In this document: one piece after another, positions 8,920 to 17,842 of the stretch | How positions within the stretch are numbered: position 1 is the stretch's first letter | Layout of the letters: each line of letters begins with the position of its first letter | Assembly (NCBI RefSeq): GCF_001687365.1 | Contig: NZ_LGLV01000007.1 | Span: forward strand, 310,001 to 374,000 | Source of the DNA: Pararhizobium polonicum | GTDB lineage: Bacteria; Pseudomonadota; Alphaproteobacteria; Rhizobiales; Rhizobiaceae | Direction: 5' to 3' | Length of the DNA: 64,000 nucleotides | The notes under the pieces: model-generated | Database searches by the model: none | What the model was told of the DNA's origin: nothing | What the model saw: the letters and a program-made list of their open reading frames with translations, nothing else | Made by a program: the position numbers and the translations under genes

Positions 8920-10896
8920 TCATGCGAGTTTCTTTTCGGCGGCCGCGACGATGGCGTCCGCGGTGATGCCGAAATGCTTGAACAGATCCTTGGCCGGACC
9001 GGAGGCACCGAAGGAGTGCATGCCGATGAAATCGCCGTCGCTGCCGATGAAGGTGTCCCAGCCCTGACGGACGGCAGCTTCAGCAGCGATCTTGACCGGC
9101 GCATCGCCGATGATGGCCTTGCGGTAGGCGTCCGGCTGTTCGGCGAAGAGTTCGAAGCAGGGAACGGAGACGACGCGGGTGGCGATGCCCTTGCCGTTCA
9201 GTTCGGCCGCGGCCTTGACGGCCAGTTCGACTTCCGAGCCGGAGGCAAAGATCGAGACCTTGGCATTGTCGGCGGCGATCAGTTCGTAGGCGCCCTTGGC
9301 GCTGAGGTTTTCCGCCTCGTAGGTCAGGCGGGCAGGGGCCAGGTTCTGGCGGGTCAACGCCAGGCCGGACGGACGATGCTGTTCCTTCAATGCCAGCTGC
9401 CAGCATTCGGCGGTTTCCACCGCGTCGGCTGGGCGGAACATCAGAAGGTTCGGGATCGCCCGCAGCGCTGCCATGTGCTCGACCGGCTCATGCGTCGGGC
9501 CGTCTTCGCCGACACCGATCGAATCGTGCGTCAGCACGTGGATGACGCGGATGCCCATCAGGGCGGCGAGGCGGATCGACGGACGGCAATAATCCGAGAA
9601 GATCATGAAGCCGCCGGAATAGGGGATGAGACCGCCGTGCAGCGTGATGCCGTTCATGGCGGCTGCCATGCCGTGTTCGCGGATGCCCCAGTGCATGTAG
9701 CGGCCGGCAAATTCCGTCGGGGTGATCGACGTCATCTGGCTGGTCTTGGTGTTGTTGGACGGCGTCAGGTCGGCCGAGCCGCCGAGCGTTTCGGGCACGG
9801 TGCCGTTGATGACCTCAAGCGCATCCTCGGAGGCCTTGCGGGTGGCGATGGTCGGCGGAGCGCCGGCCAGCTTCTTCTTGTAGGTGTCGATGGCGGCATC
9901 GAGATTGCCAGGCAGTTCGCCGGCAAAGCGGCGGGTGAACTCGGACTTCTTGGGCGAAGCGGCCAGACGGCCTTCCCATTGCGTGCGTTCGCCGACCGAA
10001 CGCTTGCCGGATTCGCGCCAGGCATCGAGAACGTCAGCCGGAGTTTCGAAGGCGGGTGCTTCCCAGTTGAGAGCCTTGCGGGTTGCCGCGATTTCGTCTG
10101 CGCCGAGCGGCGAACCGTGAACCTTATGCGAACCCTGCTTGTTGGGAGCGCCGAAGCCGATCGTGGTCTTGCAGGCGATGAAGGTCGGGCGGTCCGATGT
10201 CTGGGCATTTTCGATGGCGGCGGCGATCTGGTCGGGATCGTGGCCATCGACTTCGATCGTGTTCCAGTGGACGGCCTTGAAGCGGGCGATCTGGTCGGTC
10301 GAATCCGACAGCGAGACGGTGCCGTCGATGGTGATGTTGTTGTTGTCCCAGAACAGCACCAGCTTGTGGAGCTTGAGATGGCCGGCAAGGGCGATTGCCT
10401 CGTGGCTGATGCCTTCCATCAGGCAGCCGTCGCCGCACAGGACATATGTATGATGGTCCTGCAGGCCGGCGCCGAATTCGTCGCCGAGCTTGCGTTCGGC
10501 GATCGCCATGCCGACGGCATTGGCAATGCCCTGGCCGAGCGGGCCGGTGGTGGTTTCGATGCCCGAGGCATGGCCGTATTCAGGATGGCCGGCGGTCTTG
10601 GAGCCGAGCTGGCGGAACTGCTTGAGGTCCTCGATGGTCATGTCTTCGTAGCCCGTCAGATAGAGCAGCGAATAGAGCAGCATCGAGCCATGGCCGGCCG
10701 ACAGCACGAAGCGGTCGCGGTCGGCCCAGAGCGGGGCTTTCGGATCGAATTTGAGGTAACGGGAGAATAGCACCGTTGCCACGTCGGCGGCACCCATGGG
10801 CAGGCCGGGATGACCAGAATTCGCCTTTTCAACGGCGTCCATGGAGAGGAAACGGATCGCATTTGCCATCCGGTCGTGTTTTGCGCGAGAGATCAT
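8920..10896 (-). CDS. tkt: transketolase
   Basis: Thiamine-diphosphate enzyme that moves two-carbon units between sugar phosphates in the pentose phosphate pathway. 658 residues, full length. Visible are the N-terminal [13 protein letters not shown] segment, the ThDP/Mg motif beginning GDGCLMEG and the DNNNITIDG stretch that follows, the pyrimidine-domain [18 protein letters not shown] and [21 protein letters not shown]. The start at 10894-10896 gives the short [16 protein letters not shown] leader common in rhizobial Tkt; an internal ATG at 10867-10869 is a less likely start. First gene of the tkt-gap-pgk block; upstream lies an operator-like sequence shared with the aldolase gene. Confidence 0.97.
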   Translation of the reverse strand: MISRAKHDRMANAIRFLSMDAVEKANSGHPGLPMGAADVATVLFSRYLKFDPKAPLWADRDRFVLSAGHGSMLLYSLLYLTGYEDMTIEDLKQFRQLGSKTAGHPEYGHASGIETTTGPLGQGIANAVGMAIAERKLGDEFGAGLQDHHTYVLCGDGCLMEGISHEAIALAGHLKLHKLVLFWDNNNITIDGTVSLSDSTDQIARFKAVHWNTIEVDGHDPDQIAAAIENAQTSDRPTFIACKTTIGFGAPNKQGSHKVHGSPLGADEIAATRKALNWEAPAFETPADVLDAWRESGKRSVGERTQWEGRLAASPKKSEFTRRFAGELPGNLDAAIDTYKKKLAGAPPTIATRKASEDALEVINGTVPETLGGSADLTPSNNTKTSQMTSITPTEFAGRYMHWGIREHGMAAAMNGITLHGGLIPYSGGFMIFSDYCRPSIRLAALMGIRVIHVLTHDSIGVGEDGPTHEPVEHMAALRAIPNLLMFRPADAVETAECWQLALKEQHRPSGLALTRQNLAPARLTYEAENLSAKGAYELIAADNAKVSIFASGSEVELAVKAAAELNGKGIATRVVSVPCFELFAEQPDAYRKAIIGDAPVKIAAEAAVRQGWDTFIGSDGDFIGMHSFGASGPAKDLFKHFGITADAIVAAAEKKLA

Positions 10897-11235
10897 TGAC
10901 TGTTCCGCTTGAGTTCGGTGGACAGGGAACGGTCTCTATCCTCCAAAGACCGTACGAGAAGCGGCTGACACATAACAGTTGCTTCGGCGGAGTCAACAAA
11001 TACGGCCTTTTTGACCCCGCCGGAAGACGCTTTTTGCGCGGCTTTCCCGCGCAGTCCCGGCAAATGGGGCCCTTGCGTGCTAATCGATTTAAAATTCGTG
11101 ATCCACAGGTTACGCAGCCCGCGCAGGCGGATGGCGTTGTGGAGACTTGCCGAATGGGTTTATTAGTGAGATTGGCTTGAAATACAGGCTCCGGAGAGCG
11201 ATTCGACGCGGGCCGGTGCGTATCGGGACAGCGTT
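10897..11235. other. intergenic region between tkt and the DUF4164 gene
   Basis: 339 bases between divergent genes. No reading frame here has gene-like content. It should hold both promoters and contains the operator-like sequence at 11081-11094. Confidence 0.6.
11081..11094. promoter_or_regulatory. LacI-like operator upstream of tkt
   Basis: TAATCGATTTAAAA, centred on CG with A/T arms, sharing TAATCGWTTKAAA with both palindromes upstream of the aldolase gene. It lies about 190 bases upstream of the tkt start and 140 bases upstream of the DUF4164 start, so the target is not certain. Confidence 0.45.
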
Positions 11236-11508
11236 ATGGCGGCAGGAAAGACAGTCAAGGCAGCGATCGACGAGTTGCGCAGCGCAGTCGGCAGCCTCGA
11301 AAATGCCATTGACGGGCGCTTCGACCGGGAGCGCGATCATGGCGAAATCGAAGGCGAAGTCCGCCGCGTCAACACAGACCGGTCGCGTCTCGCCCAGGAA
11401 CTCGACCAGTCGCAATTCCGGGCCAACCGCCTCGAGGAAGTCAACCGCGAAGTCTCGCGCCGTCTGGTGACGGCCATGGAAACGATAAGGGCAGTGCTGG
11501 ACCGCTGA
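11236..11508 (+). CDS. DUF4164 family coiled-coil protein
   Basis: 90 residues, almost entirely helical with heptad-like spacing (AIDELRSAVGSLENAID through RLEEVNREVSRRLVTAM). It fits DUF4164, a short alphaproteobacterial coiled-coil family of unknown function usually found directly before zapA. The gap to zapA is 32 bases, so the two are probably an operon, and a role linked to FtsZ-ring assembly is an inference from that context only. Confidence 0.8.
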   Translation: MAAGKTVKAAIDELRSAVGSLENAIDGRFDRERDHGEIEGEVRRVNTDRSRLAQELDQSQFRANRLEEVNREVSRRLVTAMETIRAVLDR

Positions 11509-11540
11509 TGCGTGGTCGGCCTGCGGCTCAGGTGACGTGA

Positions 11541-11918
11541 ATGGCGCAAGTAACGGTGATGATCGACGGCAAGGCCTATCGCATGGCATGCGAGGAGGGG
11601 CAGGAAGATCATCTGACCGAACTGGCCACCCGTTTCGACCAGTATGTCAGCCATCTCAAGACCCAGTTCGGCGAGATCGGCGACCTGCGCCTGACCGTCA
11701 TGGCCGGCATCATGGTGATGGACGAACTCAGCGAAGTGAACCGCAAGCTGAAAAGCCTGCAGACGGAAGCCGACAATCTGAAGCAGGGCCGCGATGCGAC
11801 CCTGTCAGACCAGCAGAAGGCGGAGGAGGCTCTGGCCTCGGCCCTTTCGGAGGTCACATCGCAGATTCACGGGATTGCGATGAAGCTCTCGGGCAAGGCG
11901 GCTCCGGCCTCCAACTGA
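11541..11918 (+). CDS. zapA: cell division protein ZapA
   Basis: ZapA binds and bundles FtsZ filaments and stabilises the division ring. The 125-residue protein has the family's N-terminal strand pair TVMIDGKAYRMACEEGQEDHL followed by LATRFDQYVSHLK and the conserved GDLRLTVMAGIMVMDEL segment, then a C-terminal coiled coil. It is directly followed by 6S RNA, an arrangement common in proteobacteria. Confidence 0.92.
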   Translation: MAQVTVMIDGKAYRMACEEGQEDHLTELATRFDQYVSHLKTQFGEIGDLRLTVMAGIMVMDELSEVNRKLKSLQTEADNLKQGRDATLSDQQKAEEALASALSEVTSQIHGIAMKLSGKAAPASN

Positions 11919-11973
11919 TTTTTGACAAGTTGGGCATGCGGCACTGGCGCAAGCCATCGATGCACTCTATATT

Positions 11974-12141
11974 GACGTTGCGGTCTGCGCTTCCCGACAG
12001 GACACCACAATCCCTGGGGCCATACTCGATCCAACGGGAGCTGTCCCTGACCTGGCCCGTGGGCTAGGTCACATGGCGCCCACCTACGTTTGTAGGCACC
12101 CAGGATCGTAAAAAGTCCATCGGTTGTGTGGATCGCACCTT
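11974..12141 (+). ncRNA. ssrS: 6S RNA
   Basis: 6S RNA mimics an open promoter and sequesters the housekeeping RNA polymerase holoenzyme in stationary phase. The sequence shows the expected long irregular hairpin: closing-stem halves TGCGGTC near the 5' end and GATCGCA near the 3' end (pairing with one wobble), inner paired tracts such as CCCGACAGGACA with the later GGGAGCTGTCCC, and GGCCCGTGGGCT and GGCGCCCACCTACG resembling alphaproteobacterial 6S sequences I remember. A TATATT box lies just before the 5' end and a CCTTTT tract at the 3' end. The position right after zapA is the classical one. Ends are approximate to about 5 bases. Confidence 0.88.
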
Positions 12142-12166
12142 TTCTCTTCCGGAAAACGCTTCAGCC

Positions 12167-13033
12167 TTACGCCGCCGGCCGAAAGGCCTCGCGGATGGCG
12201 TTGGACATGCTCTCAACGATCCGCGTGTTGCCCCGGGCTCTGGTTTTCATCACCACATTCGAAAAGTCGATGACGTCATATCCGTCCGCGGCGGTCAGTT
12301 CGCGGCATCCGGCGGGGATGCTGCTGCGCGTCAGCGGGGCGATGGCAAGGCCCGATGTCACCGCGGCGATCAGGCCACTGCTGGTGCGGCTGACATAGGC
12401 GACGCGGCTTTCCAGCCCGCGTTTCTGCAGGCTCTTGAGTGCCAGCTCGTCGCACCAGCCATTCTTGAGATAGGTATATGTGGCGATCGGCAGCGGCCGC
12501 CGCTCATGCGCGCAATGCTGGTCGGAGGTCACCCAGACGGTGGGATCCACCATGAGGACTTCGTTTCTCGTCTCGCCGCCCGGTTCGAAAACCACGGCGA
12601 TATCGATTTCTCCGGCGTCGAGTGCCGCGAGGTTGGCCATCGAGACGCCCTGCTGCACCGTCACCTCGACGCCGGGATGAACGGCGGCGAAGGTGCCCAG
12701 TGCCTTCGGCAGGGTCGAGTTGATGTATTCCTCCGAAATTCCGATCCTGACCGAGCCGTCGAGGGCCGGCAGCCGGATCGATGCTGCCGTGTCGTCCAGG
12801 AGCGTGACGATGCGGCGGGCGTTGTCGAGCAGTCGCGCGCCGTGGCCTGTCATATTGACACCGCGCGATCCCCGCTCAAACAGCGTTTCGCCGAGAATAT
12901 CCTCGAGCTTCTTGATCTGCATGCTGACGGCCGACTGGGTTCGACCCACCGTTTCTCCCGCCTTGGTGAAATTGCCGCTGTCCGCCACCGCGACGAACGT
13001 CCGCAGGAGATCGCTTTCAAGAGGGGGAAACAT
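12167..13033 (-). CDS. LysR family transcriptional regulator
   Basis: 288 residues. The N-terminal winged HTH (residues about 5-65) carries FVAVADSGNFTKAGETVGRTQSAVSMQIKK, with the recognition helix in the SAVSMQ region, and is followed by a periplasmic-binding-protein-like effector domain. It is divergent from the DUF1127 gene at 13136. A dyad at 13039-13065 overlaps its ribosome-binding site, a good candidate for its autoregulatory site. It sits between 6S RNA and the cyclo-ligase gene, which are often adjacent, so the LysR group may be an insertion there. Effector unknown. Confidence 0.92.
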   Translation of the reverse strand: MFPPLESDLLRTFVAVADSGNFTKAGETVGRTQSAVSMQIKKLEDILGETLFERGSRGVNMTGHGARLLDNARRIVTLLDDTAASIRLPALDGSVRIGISEEYINSTLPKALGTFAAVHPGVEVTVQQGVSMANLAALDAGEIDIAVVFEPGGETRNEVLMVDPTVWVTSDQHCAHERRPLPIATYTYLKNGWCDELALKSLQKRGLESRVAYVSRTSSGLIAAVTSGLAIAPLTRSSIPAGCRELTAADGYDVIDFSNVVMKTRARGNTRIVESMSNAIREAFRPAA

Positions 13034-13038
13034 TGCAT

Positions 13039-13065
13039 CCTGCCATCATTTTTTCTGATGGTAGG
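13039..13065. promoter_or_regulatory. inverted repeat in the LysR / DUF1127 intergenic region
   Basis: CCTGCCATCA (13039-13048) and TGATGGTAGG (13056-13065) pair in 9 of 10 positions with a 7-base spacer; outer TTGCA and TGCAA extend the symmetry. The left arm contains the ribosome-binding sequence of the LysR gene. Likely operator for the LysR protein. Confidence 0.55.
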
Positions 13066-13135
13066 TATGTTTGCAATTCGTTGGCGATATGTCAATCGAG
13101 GCCCGATACTTGGACGAATCCAAGGAGTACCGGGC

Positions 13136-13375
13136 ATGAAAGATGATCATGCGAAACGAGGGCGGCTCAGTTCAACCGTCGCGGCCATTCTGCGCAAGAT
13201 TTCCCGATGGCAGTCGGAGCGGCTGGCGCGGCAGGCGTTCGCGCAGATAGTCAGAGGCAGAAACCGGCATCTGCTTGATGACATCGGGATAGACAGGCTG
13301 AACGCCTGCTATGGGTGTGGCCCGGCTCAAGATGAGAAGGCCGCCAGTGAGAGACATCGTTTCTGGATGTTATGA
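13136..13375 (+). CDS. small DUF1127-like protein
   Basis: 79 residues, rich in Arg and Lys, with an AAGGAG ribosome-binding site before the ATG. The segment RGRNRHLLDDIGIDRL matches the DUF1127 core (R..LLDDIGL.R). DUF1127 proteins are small and basic; some members in alphaproteobacteria are linked to RNA maturation and phosphate metabolism, but function here is unknown. Divergent from the LysR gene and probably its target. Its 3' end overlaps the convergent HTH gene by six bases. Confidence 0.7.
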   Translation: MKDDHAKRGRLSSTVAAILRKISRWQSERLARQAFAQIVRGRNRHLLDDIGIDRLNACYGCGPAQDEKAASERHRFWML

Positions 13376-13588
13376 AATCAGCTTCATGCGGGCGGCGCGG
13401 AAAACCGCCTCGGCGACATTGCCCGCCTGCAGCTTGCGCATGGCCGAGGCGAAAGCCTCGTCGATCCTGTCATGGGAAATGTCTGTTTCGCGGGTAATGT
13501 CTTCCCTGGTCCGTCCGCGCGCGGCCAATGACAGGCAGCGCAGTTCCAGGGGATCGAGTTCCTGCAGCATCTTGTCCTTCATGGACAT
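13370..13588 (-). CDS. small LuxR-type HTH protein
   Basis: 72 residues consisting almost only of a LuxR/FixJ-type helix-turn-helix (LDPLELRCLSLAARGRTREDITRETDISHDRIDEAFASAMRKLQAG), without receiver or sensor domain. GGAG lies six bases before the ATG. Such stand-alone HTH proteins may act as DNA-binding modulators. It lies convergent to the DUF1127 gene. The interval 13589-13862 downstream of its promoter side holds no other gene I can support. Confidence 0.72.
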   Translation of the reverse strand: MSMKDKMLQELDPLELRCLSLAARGRTREDITRETDISHDRIDEAFASAMRKLQAGNVAEAVFRAARMKLIS

Positions 13589-13862
13589 GGCCGGCTCCGT
13601 CTTAAAGCTGAACAGTTCCCCGCATCGCCGGAAGCGGGCACCGAACTGTTTTCATGATGTGATTGGCGGCCTTCTCTTGCACGGTGGTGAGAGGCCGTGA
13701 AAGCGGAACTGCTTTGCATAATGAACAGACCTCTAATGTTGTGCCAGATTGAACAGCAAACGCTTTTCTGTCGTAAAAGGTTGCATAAGCGACGGCGCCA
13801 CGGTTCCCCTGCCTGCGTTCGATGCACTAGAAATGGACACTGGCAGACAGGAGGGCATGTGC

Positions 13863-14444
13863 ATGACACCCAGGGAACAGAAGGCGGCGCTGCGCATGGA
13901 GCGGCTGGCGCTGCGCGATTCGATGACGCCGGAGGCGCGGATCGAGGCAAGCCTTCGCATGCTCCGCCATGCCGGAGATGCCATCGAATTTGCGCCCGGA
14001 CAGGTGATTTCCGGCTTCTGGCCGATCCGCTCGGAAGTCGATATCCGGCCGTTGATGGCGCGCTTGCGCGAGCGCGGCGCGCGTCTGTGCCTGCCGGTCA
14101 TCCTCGACAAGAAGACGATCGTGTTTCGCGAACTGGTGGCGGGCGCCCCGACCGTCGAGACCGGCTTCGGCACGACCGGGCCGGGCGAGGACGCGGCCGT
14201 GCTCGATCCGGATATCATGCTGGTGCCGCTGTCGGCCTTCGACAAGGCAGGGCACCGGATTGGCTATGGAGCGGGATATTACGACCGTGCAATCGAGCGT
14301 TTGCGCCAGAAAGGCCATATGCCGAGGCTGATCGGGATTGCATTTGACTGCCAGGAAGTGGCATCAGTGCCGGCGGAGCCGCATGATGTGGCGCTGGACG
14401 CCATGCTGACGGAAAGCGGGCTCCGGATCTTCGGGCTAGGATAG
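13863..14444 (+). CDS. 5-formyltetrahydrofolate cyclo-ligase
   Basis: Converts 5-formyl-THF to 5,10-methenyl-THF with ATP, returning a stored folate form to one-carbon metabolism. 193 residues. The family signature is seen in FGTTGPGED and in LVPLSAFDKAGHRIGYGAGYYDRAI, the ATP/folate-binding loop near the C-terminus. I chose the ATG at 13863 because AGGAGG at 13849-13854 is eight bases upstream; the nearer ATG at 13857 is only two bases from it. In many proteobacteria this gene follows zapA and 6S RNA directly; here three small regulatory genes intervene. Confidence 0.92.
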   Translation: MTPREQKAALRMERLALRDSMTPEARIEASLRMLRHAGDAIEFAPGQVISGFWPIRSEVDIRPLMARLRERGARLCLPVILDKKTIVFRELVAGAPTVETGFGTTGPGEDAAVLDPDIMLVPLSAFDKAGHRIGYGAGYYDRAIERLRQKGHMPRLIGIAFDCQEVASVPAEPHDVALDAMLTESGLRIFGLG

Positions 14445-14451
14445 AGCGAAT

Positions 14452-15276
14452 ATGAGACTTCTGTTTCTGGGTGACATGGTAGGCAAGACCGGCCGGACGG
14501 CGGTCTGGGAAAAACTGCCCGGCCTGATCAGCGACCTGAAGCTCGATTTCGTCATCGTCAACGGCGAGAATGCCGCCGGCGGTTTCGGCATCACCGAAGA
14601 CATCTTTCTCGAGACCATCAATGCCGGCGCCGATGTGGTGACCACCGGCAATCATGTATGGGATCAGAAAGAAGCGGTCTCCTTCTGCCAGCGGCATGAC
14701 CAGTTCCTGCGGCCCGCCAATTATCCGGCCGGAACGCCGGGGCGTGGCTCAAACCTTTATTTCGCCCGCAACGGCGCCCGCGTCCTCGTCGCCAATGTCA
14801 TGGGCCGCGTCTTCATGCATCCGGAACTCGACGATCCCTTCAAGGCCGGCGAGGCGATCCTTGCCGCCTGCCCGCTGAAGGAACAGGCCGACGCCATCAT
14901 CTTCGATTTTCATGCGGAAGCGACCAGCGAGAAACAGTGCTTCGGGCATTTCGTCGATGGCCGCGCCAGCTTCGTCGTCGGCACCCACACCCATGTGCCG
15001 ACCGCCGACCACCAGATCCTCAACGGCGGCACGGCCTATATGTCGGATGCCGGCATGTGCGGCGATTACGACTCGTCGCTCGGCATGGAAAAGGAAGAGC
15101 CGCTCAACCGCTTCATCTCCAAGATGCCGAAGGGGCGTTTTGAGGCTGCGTCCGGTCCGGCGACCCTCTGCGGCGTCGGCGTCGAGATTTCCGATCGCAC
15201 GGGACTGGCGGAAAATATCGCGCCGCTGAGGATCGGGCCGCGGCTGGCGGAAACGATACCGGCATTCTGGGGATAA
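14452..15276 (+). CDS. YmdB-type metallophosphoesterase (TIGR00282 family)
   Basis: 274 residues, the usual length of the YmdB family of di-metal phosphodiesterases, some of which hydrolyse 2',3'-cyclic nucleotides. Motifs run in order: FLGDMVGKTGR at the N-terminus, NGENAAGGFG, TGNHVWD around residue 65, DFHAEATSEK around 150 and GTHTHVPTAD around 178, supplying the Asp, Glu, Asn and His metal ligands. It starts 7 bases after the cyclo-ligase gene, so the two are an operon. Confidence 0.92.
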   Translation: MRLLFLGDMVGKTGRTAVWEKLPGLISDLKLDFVIVNGENAAGGFGITEDIFLETINAGADVVTTGNHVWDQKEAVSFCQRHDQFLRPANYPAGTPGRGSNLYFARNGARVLVANVMGRVFMHPELDDPFKAGEAILAACPLKEQADAIIFDFHAEATSEKQCFGHFVDGRASFVVGTHTHVPTADHQILNGGTAYMSDAGMCGDYDSSLGMEKEEPLNRFISKMPKGRFEAASGPATLCGVGVEISDRTGLAENIAPLRIGPRLAETIPAFWG

Positions 15277-15445
15277 CATCGAAGCCGGCTTCACGGCGCG
15301 CTGGCTTCGCTTGAGGCCAGACCCGTTCCCGTATGCGGCAATGCAATGACGCGATTGTGAGCGGCTGCACGCAATCGCCGCTGGACCTTGCGCCCATCCT
15401 GCCTATCCTCTTCGCCCATGCCAACCTTTGCCTGCGAGGTGCTGC

Positions 15446-16285
15446 ATGATGTCGAGATTGCTTCTGCTCACATTGGCCGCCATCGCGCTTGTGCATTTCC
15501 TGTGGCCGATGCCGGCGCATGCGCAAGGGGCGCCGCAGCCGGTCAGCCAATGCCAGGCGATCGCGCAATCGCTCCCCAATGTCACCTTCGCCAGTTTCAA
15601 GCCGCCGGCCGCGCTCAAGACCCAGGTTCCAGTCAACGAAGAGGTCGACATCACCTATGTCGGGCACTCGACATTCCTCATCGAAACCCCGGGAGGCGTG
15701 TCGATCGCGACAGATTACAGCGGCTGGTATGCGCCGGCGAAGGTGCCGGATGTGGTGACGATGAACAAGGCGCATTCCAGCCACTACACGTTGACCCCGG
15801 ATCCGTCGATCAAGCAGGTGCTGCACGGGTGGAGCGACGATGGACGGCCGGCCGATCACGATGTCGTCGTCGGCGATGCCTATATCCGTAACGTGACGAC
15901 GGATATCCGCTCCTTCGGCGGGGCGATGGAGCCGGACGGCAATTCGATCTTCATCTTCGAGGTCGCGGGTCTCTGCATCGGCCATCTCGGCCATCTGCAT
16001 CATGAACTTGACGATACCGACTATGCCGAGATCGGCCGGCTCGACGTGCTGATGGTGCCGGTCGACGGAGGACTGACGATGGGGGCCGAAAGCATGAGCC
16101 GGGTGGTGACGCGGCTGCGTTCGGCGCTGATCCTGCCGATGCACCGGCGCGGGCCGCCGGTCACCAGCTTCCTGCAGATGTTCGGTGACGGCTTCGACAA
16201 GCGTTTCGCGCAGCAGGCAAGCGTCACCGTGTCCCTGCGTTCCTTGCCAAAGAAGCCGCTGATTTATATCCTGCAGGGTGTGTGA
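15446..16285 (+). CDS. exported MBL-fold hydrolase-like protein
   Basis: 279 residues with a signal peptide (LLLLTLAAIALVHFLWPMPAHA, cleavage likely after AHA). The mature part has the metallo-beta-lactamase fold pattern of the UlaG / YfiT-like branch: YVGHSTFLIETPGG, SIATDYSGWY, then MNKAHSSHYT in place of a strict HxHxDH, and IGHLGHLHHEL. Later MVPVDGGLTMG and LPMHRRG supply further His. It is probably a periplasmic metal-dependent hydrolase of unknown substrate. I start at the first of two consecutive ATG codons (15446), with GAGG upstream. The interval 15277-15445 shows no gene. Confidence 0.8.
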   Translation: MMSRLLLLTLAAIALVHFLWPMPAHAQGAPQPVSQCQAIAQSLPNVTFASFKPPAALKTQVPVNEEVDITYVGHSTFLIETPGGVSIATDYSGWYAPAKVPDVVTMNKAHSSHYTLTPDPSIKQVLHGWSDDGRPADHDVVVGDAYIRNVTTDIRSFGGAMEPDGNSIFIFEVAGLCIGHLGHLHHELDDTDYAEIGRLDVLMVPVDGGLTMGAESMSRVVTRLRSALILPMHRRGPPVTSFLQMFGDGFDKRFAQQASVTVSLRSLPKKPLIYILQGV

Positions 16286-16301
16286 CCCTGGGATTGATGG
16301 A

Positions 16302-16802
16302 ATGAAATTTTTCGCCGCCGCGCTTCTCGCTGTTTTCTCCATGACATCTCTCGCTCTGGCCGATGGTGGAGCGCCGCCGCCGCGCATGCCGACGGCGGAT
16401 GGATCCGGGGCCACGACGCAGCAAACGGAGACGCAGGCCGAGCCGAGGACGGGGCTCGGAACACAGGAAGAATTCGTGACGCCGACCCACAACATCGGTT
16501 GCGTTTTCACGCCGGAGGGCGGTACGGCCACCTACATGCCGGCCGGGGGAGGACCGGAACTCTCCTGCGATCGCGTCGAACCGGTCTATGCGCGGGCCAC
16601 GCTCGGGCGTTCCGGACCGCCGGAGATCGACCGCAACGTGACGGGCGAAGCCAGCTGCTGTTCGGCAAACCCCGTTCTGGAATATGGCGACGTCTGGCGG
16701 CGCGGGCCTTTTACCTGCGCCTCGGCGCGCACCGGTCTCACCTGCACGCGTGACGACGGTCACTCGATGTTTATCAGCAGAAGGCGCATTTCGGGGAATT
16801 GA
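16302..16802 (+). CDS. small secreted protein with Cys pairs (DUF6636-like)
   Basis: 166 residues with a signal peptide ([19 protein letters not shown]) and a Pro/Thr/Gln-rich linker to about residue 55. The rest has THNIGCVF and six cysteines in all (GC, LSC, SCC, FTC, LTC), suggesting disulfides in a periplasmic or outer-membrane-associated domain. The NIGC start of the folded part resembles DUF6636. It follows the MBL-fold gene by 16 bases and may be co-transcribed with it. Function unknown. Confidence 0.72.
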   Translation: MKFFAAALLAVFSMTSLALADGGAPPPRMPTADGSGATTQQTETQAEPRTGLGTQEEFVTPTHNIGCVFTPEGGTATYMPAGGGPELSCDRVEPVYARATLGRSGPPEIDRNVTGEASCCSANPVLEYGDVWRRGPFTCASARTGLTCTRDDGHSMFISRRRISGN

Positions 16803-16884
16803 AAGCGCGTTCTCACGCTGGACGGAACGGATCAATAAAACTATAAGGCGCCATCTCAAAAGAAGAATAGATGCGGAGGGCGCC

Positions 16885-17631
16885 ATGGCCGGCCATTCAC
16901 AGTTCAAAAACATCATGCACCGCAAGGGCCGTCAGGATGCCGTGCGGTCGAAAATGTTCTCCAAGCTCGCGCGTGAAATCACCGTCGCGGTCAAGGGCGG
17001 CCTGCCCGACCCGACGATGAATGCGCGCCTGCGCCTGGCGATCCAGAACGCCAAGGCACAGTCGATGCCGAAGGACAATATCGAGCGCGCCATCAAGAAG
17101 GGCTCCGGCGCCGATGGCGAGAACTACGAGGAAGTCCGCTACGAAGGCTACGGCCCGGGCGGCGTTGCCGTCATCGTCGAGGCTTTGACCGATAACCGCA
17201 ACCGCACCGCCTCCAACGTCCGCTCGACCTTCACCAAGGCCGGTGGCGCGCTGGGTGAAACCGGCTCGGTGTCCTTCTCCTTCGACCGCGTCGGCGAAAT
17301 CTCCTACAAGCTTTCGGTTGGTGATGCCGACAAGGTGATGGAAGCGGCGATCGATGCCGGTGCCGAAGACGTGACGACGGACGAGGACGGCCACTTCATC
17401 ATCTGCGGTTTCGAAGATATCGGCGACGTTTCCAAGGCGCTTGAAGCGACGCTCGGCGAAGCCGATACCGTCAAGGCGATCTGGAAGGCCCAGAACACCG
17501 TGCCCGTCGATGAAGAGCGCGCTCAGTCGCTGATGAAGCTGATCGACACGCTGGAAGACGACGACGACGTGCAGAACGTCTACACCAATTTCGAAGTCTC
17601 CGATGAAGTGATGGCCAAGCTTTCGGCCTGA
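16885..17631 (+). CDS. YebC/TACO1 family protein
   Basis: 248 residues, full length for the family. Starts [19 protein letters not shown] and contains the conserved [16 protein letters not shown] and [23 protein letters not shown]. YebC proteins were described as transcriptional regulators (often named for ruvC, which they neighbour in many genomes); recent work indicates that at least some act at the ribosome on proline-rich stretches. Here ruvC lies 2 kb downstream, after two unrelated genes, which looks like an expanded form of the usual yebC-ruvC arrangement. Confidence 0.93.
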   Translation: MAGHSQFKNIMHRKGRQDAVRSKMFSKLAREITVAVKGGLPDPTMNARLRLAIQNAKAQSMPKDNIERAIKKGSGADGENYEEVRYEGYGPGGVAVIVEALTDNRNRTASNVRSTFTKAGGALGETGSVSFSFDRVGEISYKLSVGDADKVMEAAIDAGAEDVTTDEDGHFIICGFEDIGDVSKALEATLGEADTVKAIWKAQNTVPVDEERAQSLMKLIDTLEDDDDVQNVYTNFEVSDEVMAKLSA

Positions 17632-17842
17632 GCTTGGCTGTATTGCGACGGTTCGTGTTGCCGTCTGTCGGAATTGGCGAGCCAGTTCCGACAGTGGGCC
17701 CTTGGGCTCCTCTCTTTTCGAGAGGATGTTGACCATATATTTGGACGAATCCGCAGAAACCTCCGTCTGCCGGCGACGGGACTGTATTGCCTTTCCCTCT
17801 CGTGTGAAGCAGAAGAATCCTTCTCAAAGAGGAGAGGGTGAG

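Noticed and set aside
8878-10770. 630-codon open frame on the plus strand across tkt
   Set aside because: Antisense to transketolase; the encoded chain is Gly/Arg/Asp-rich without any domain-like pattern.
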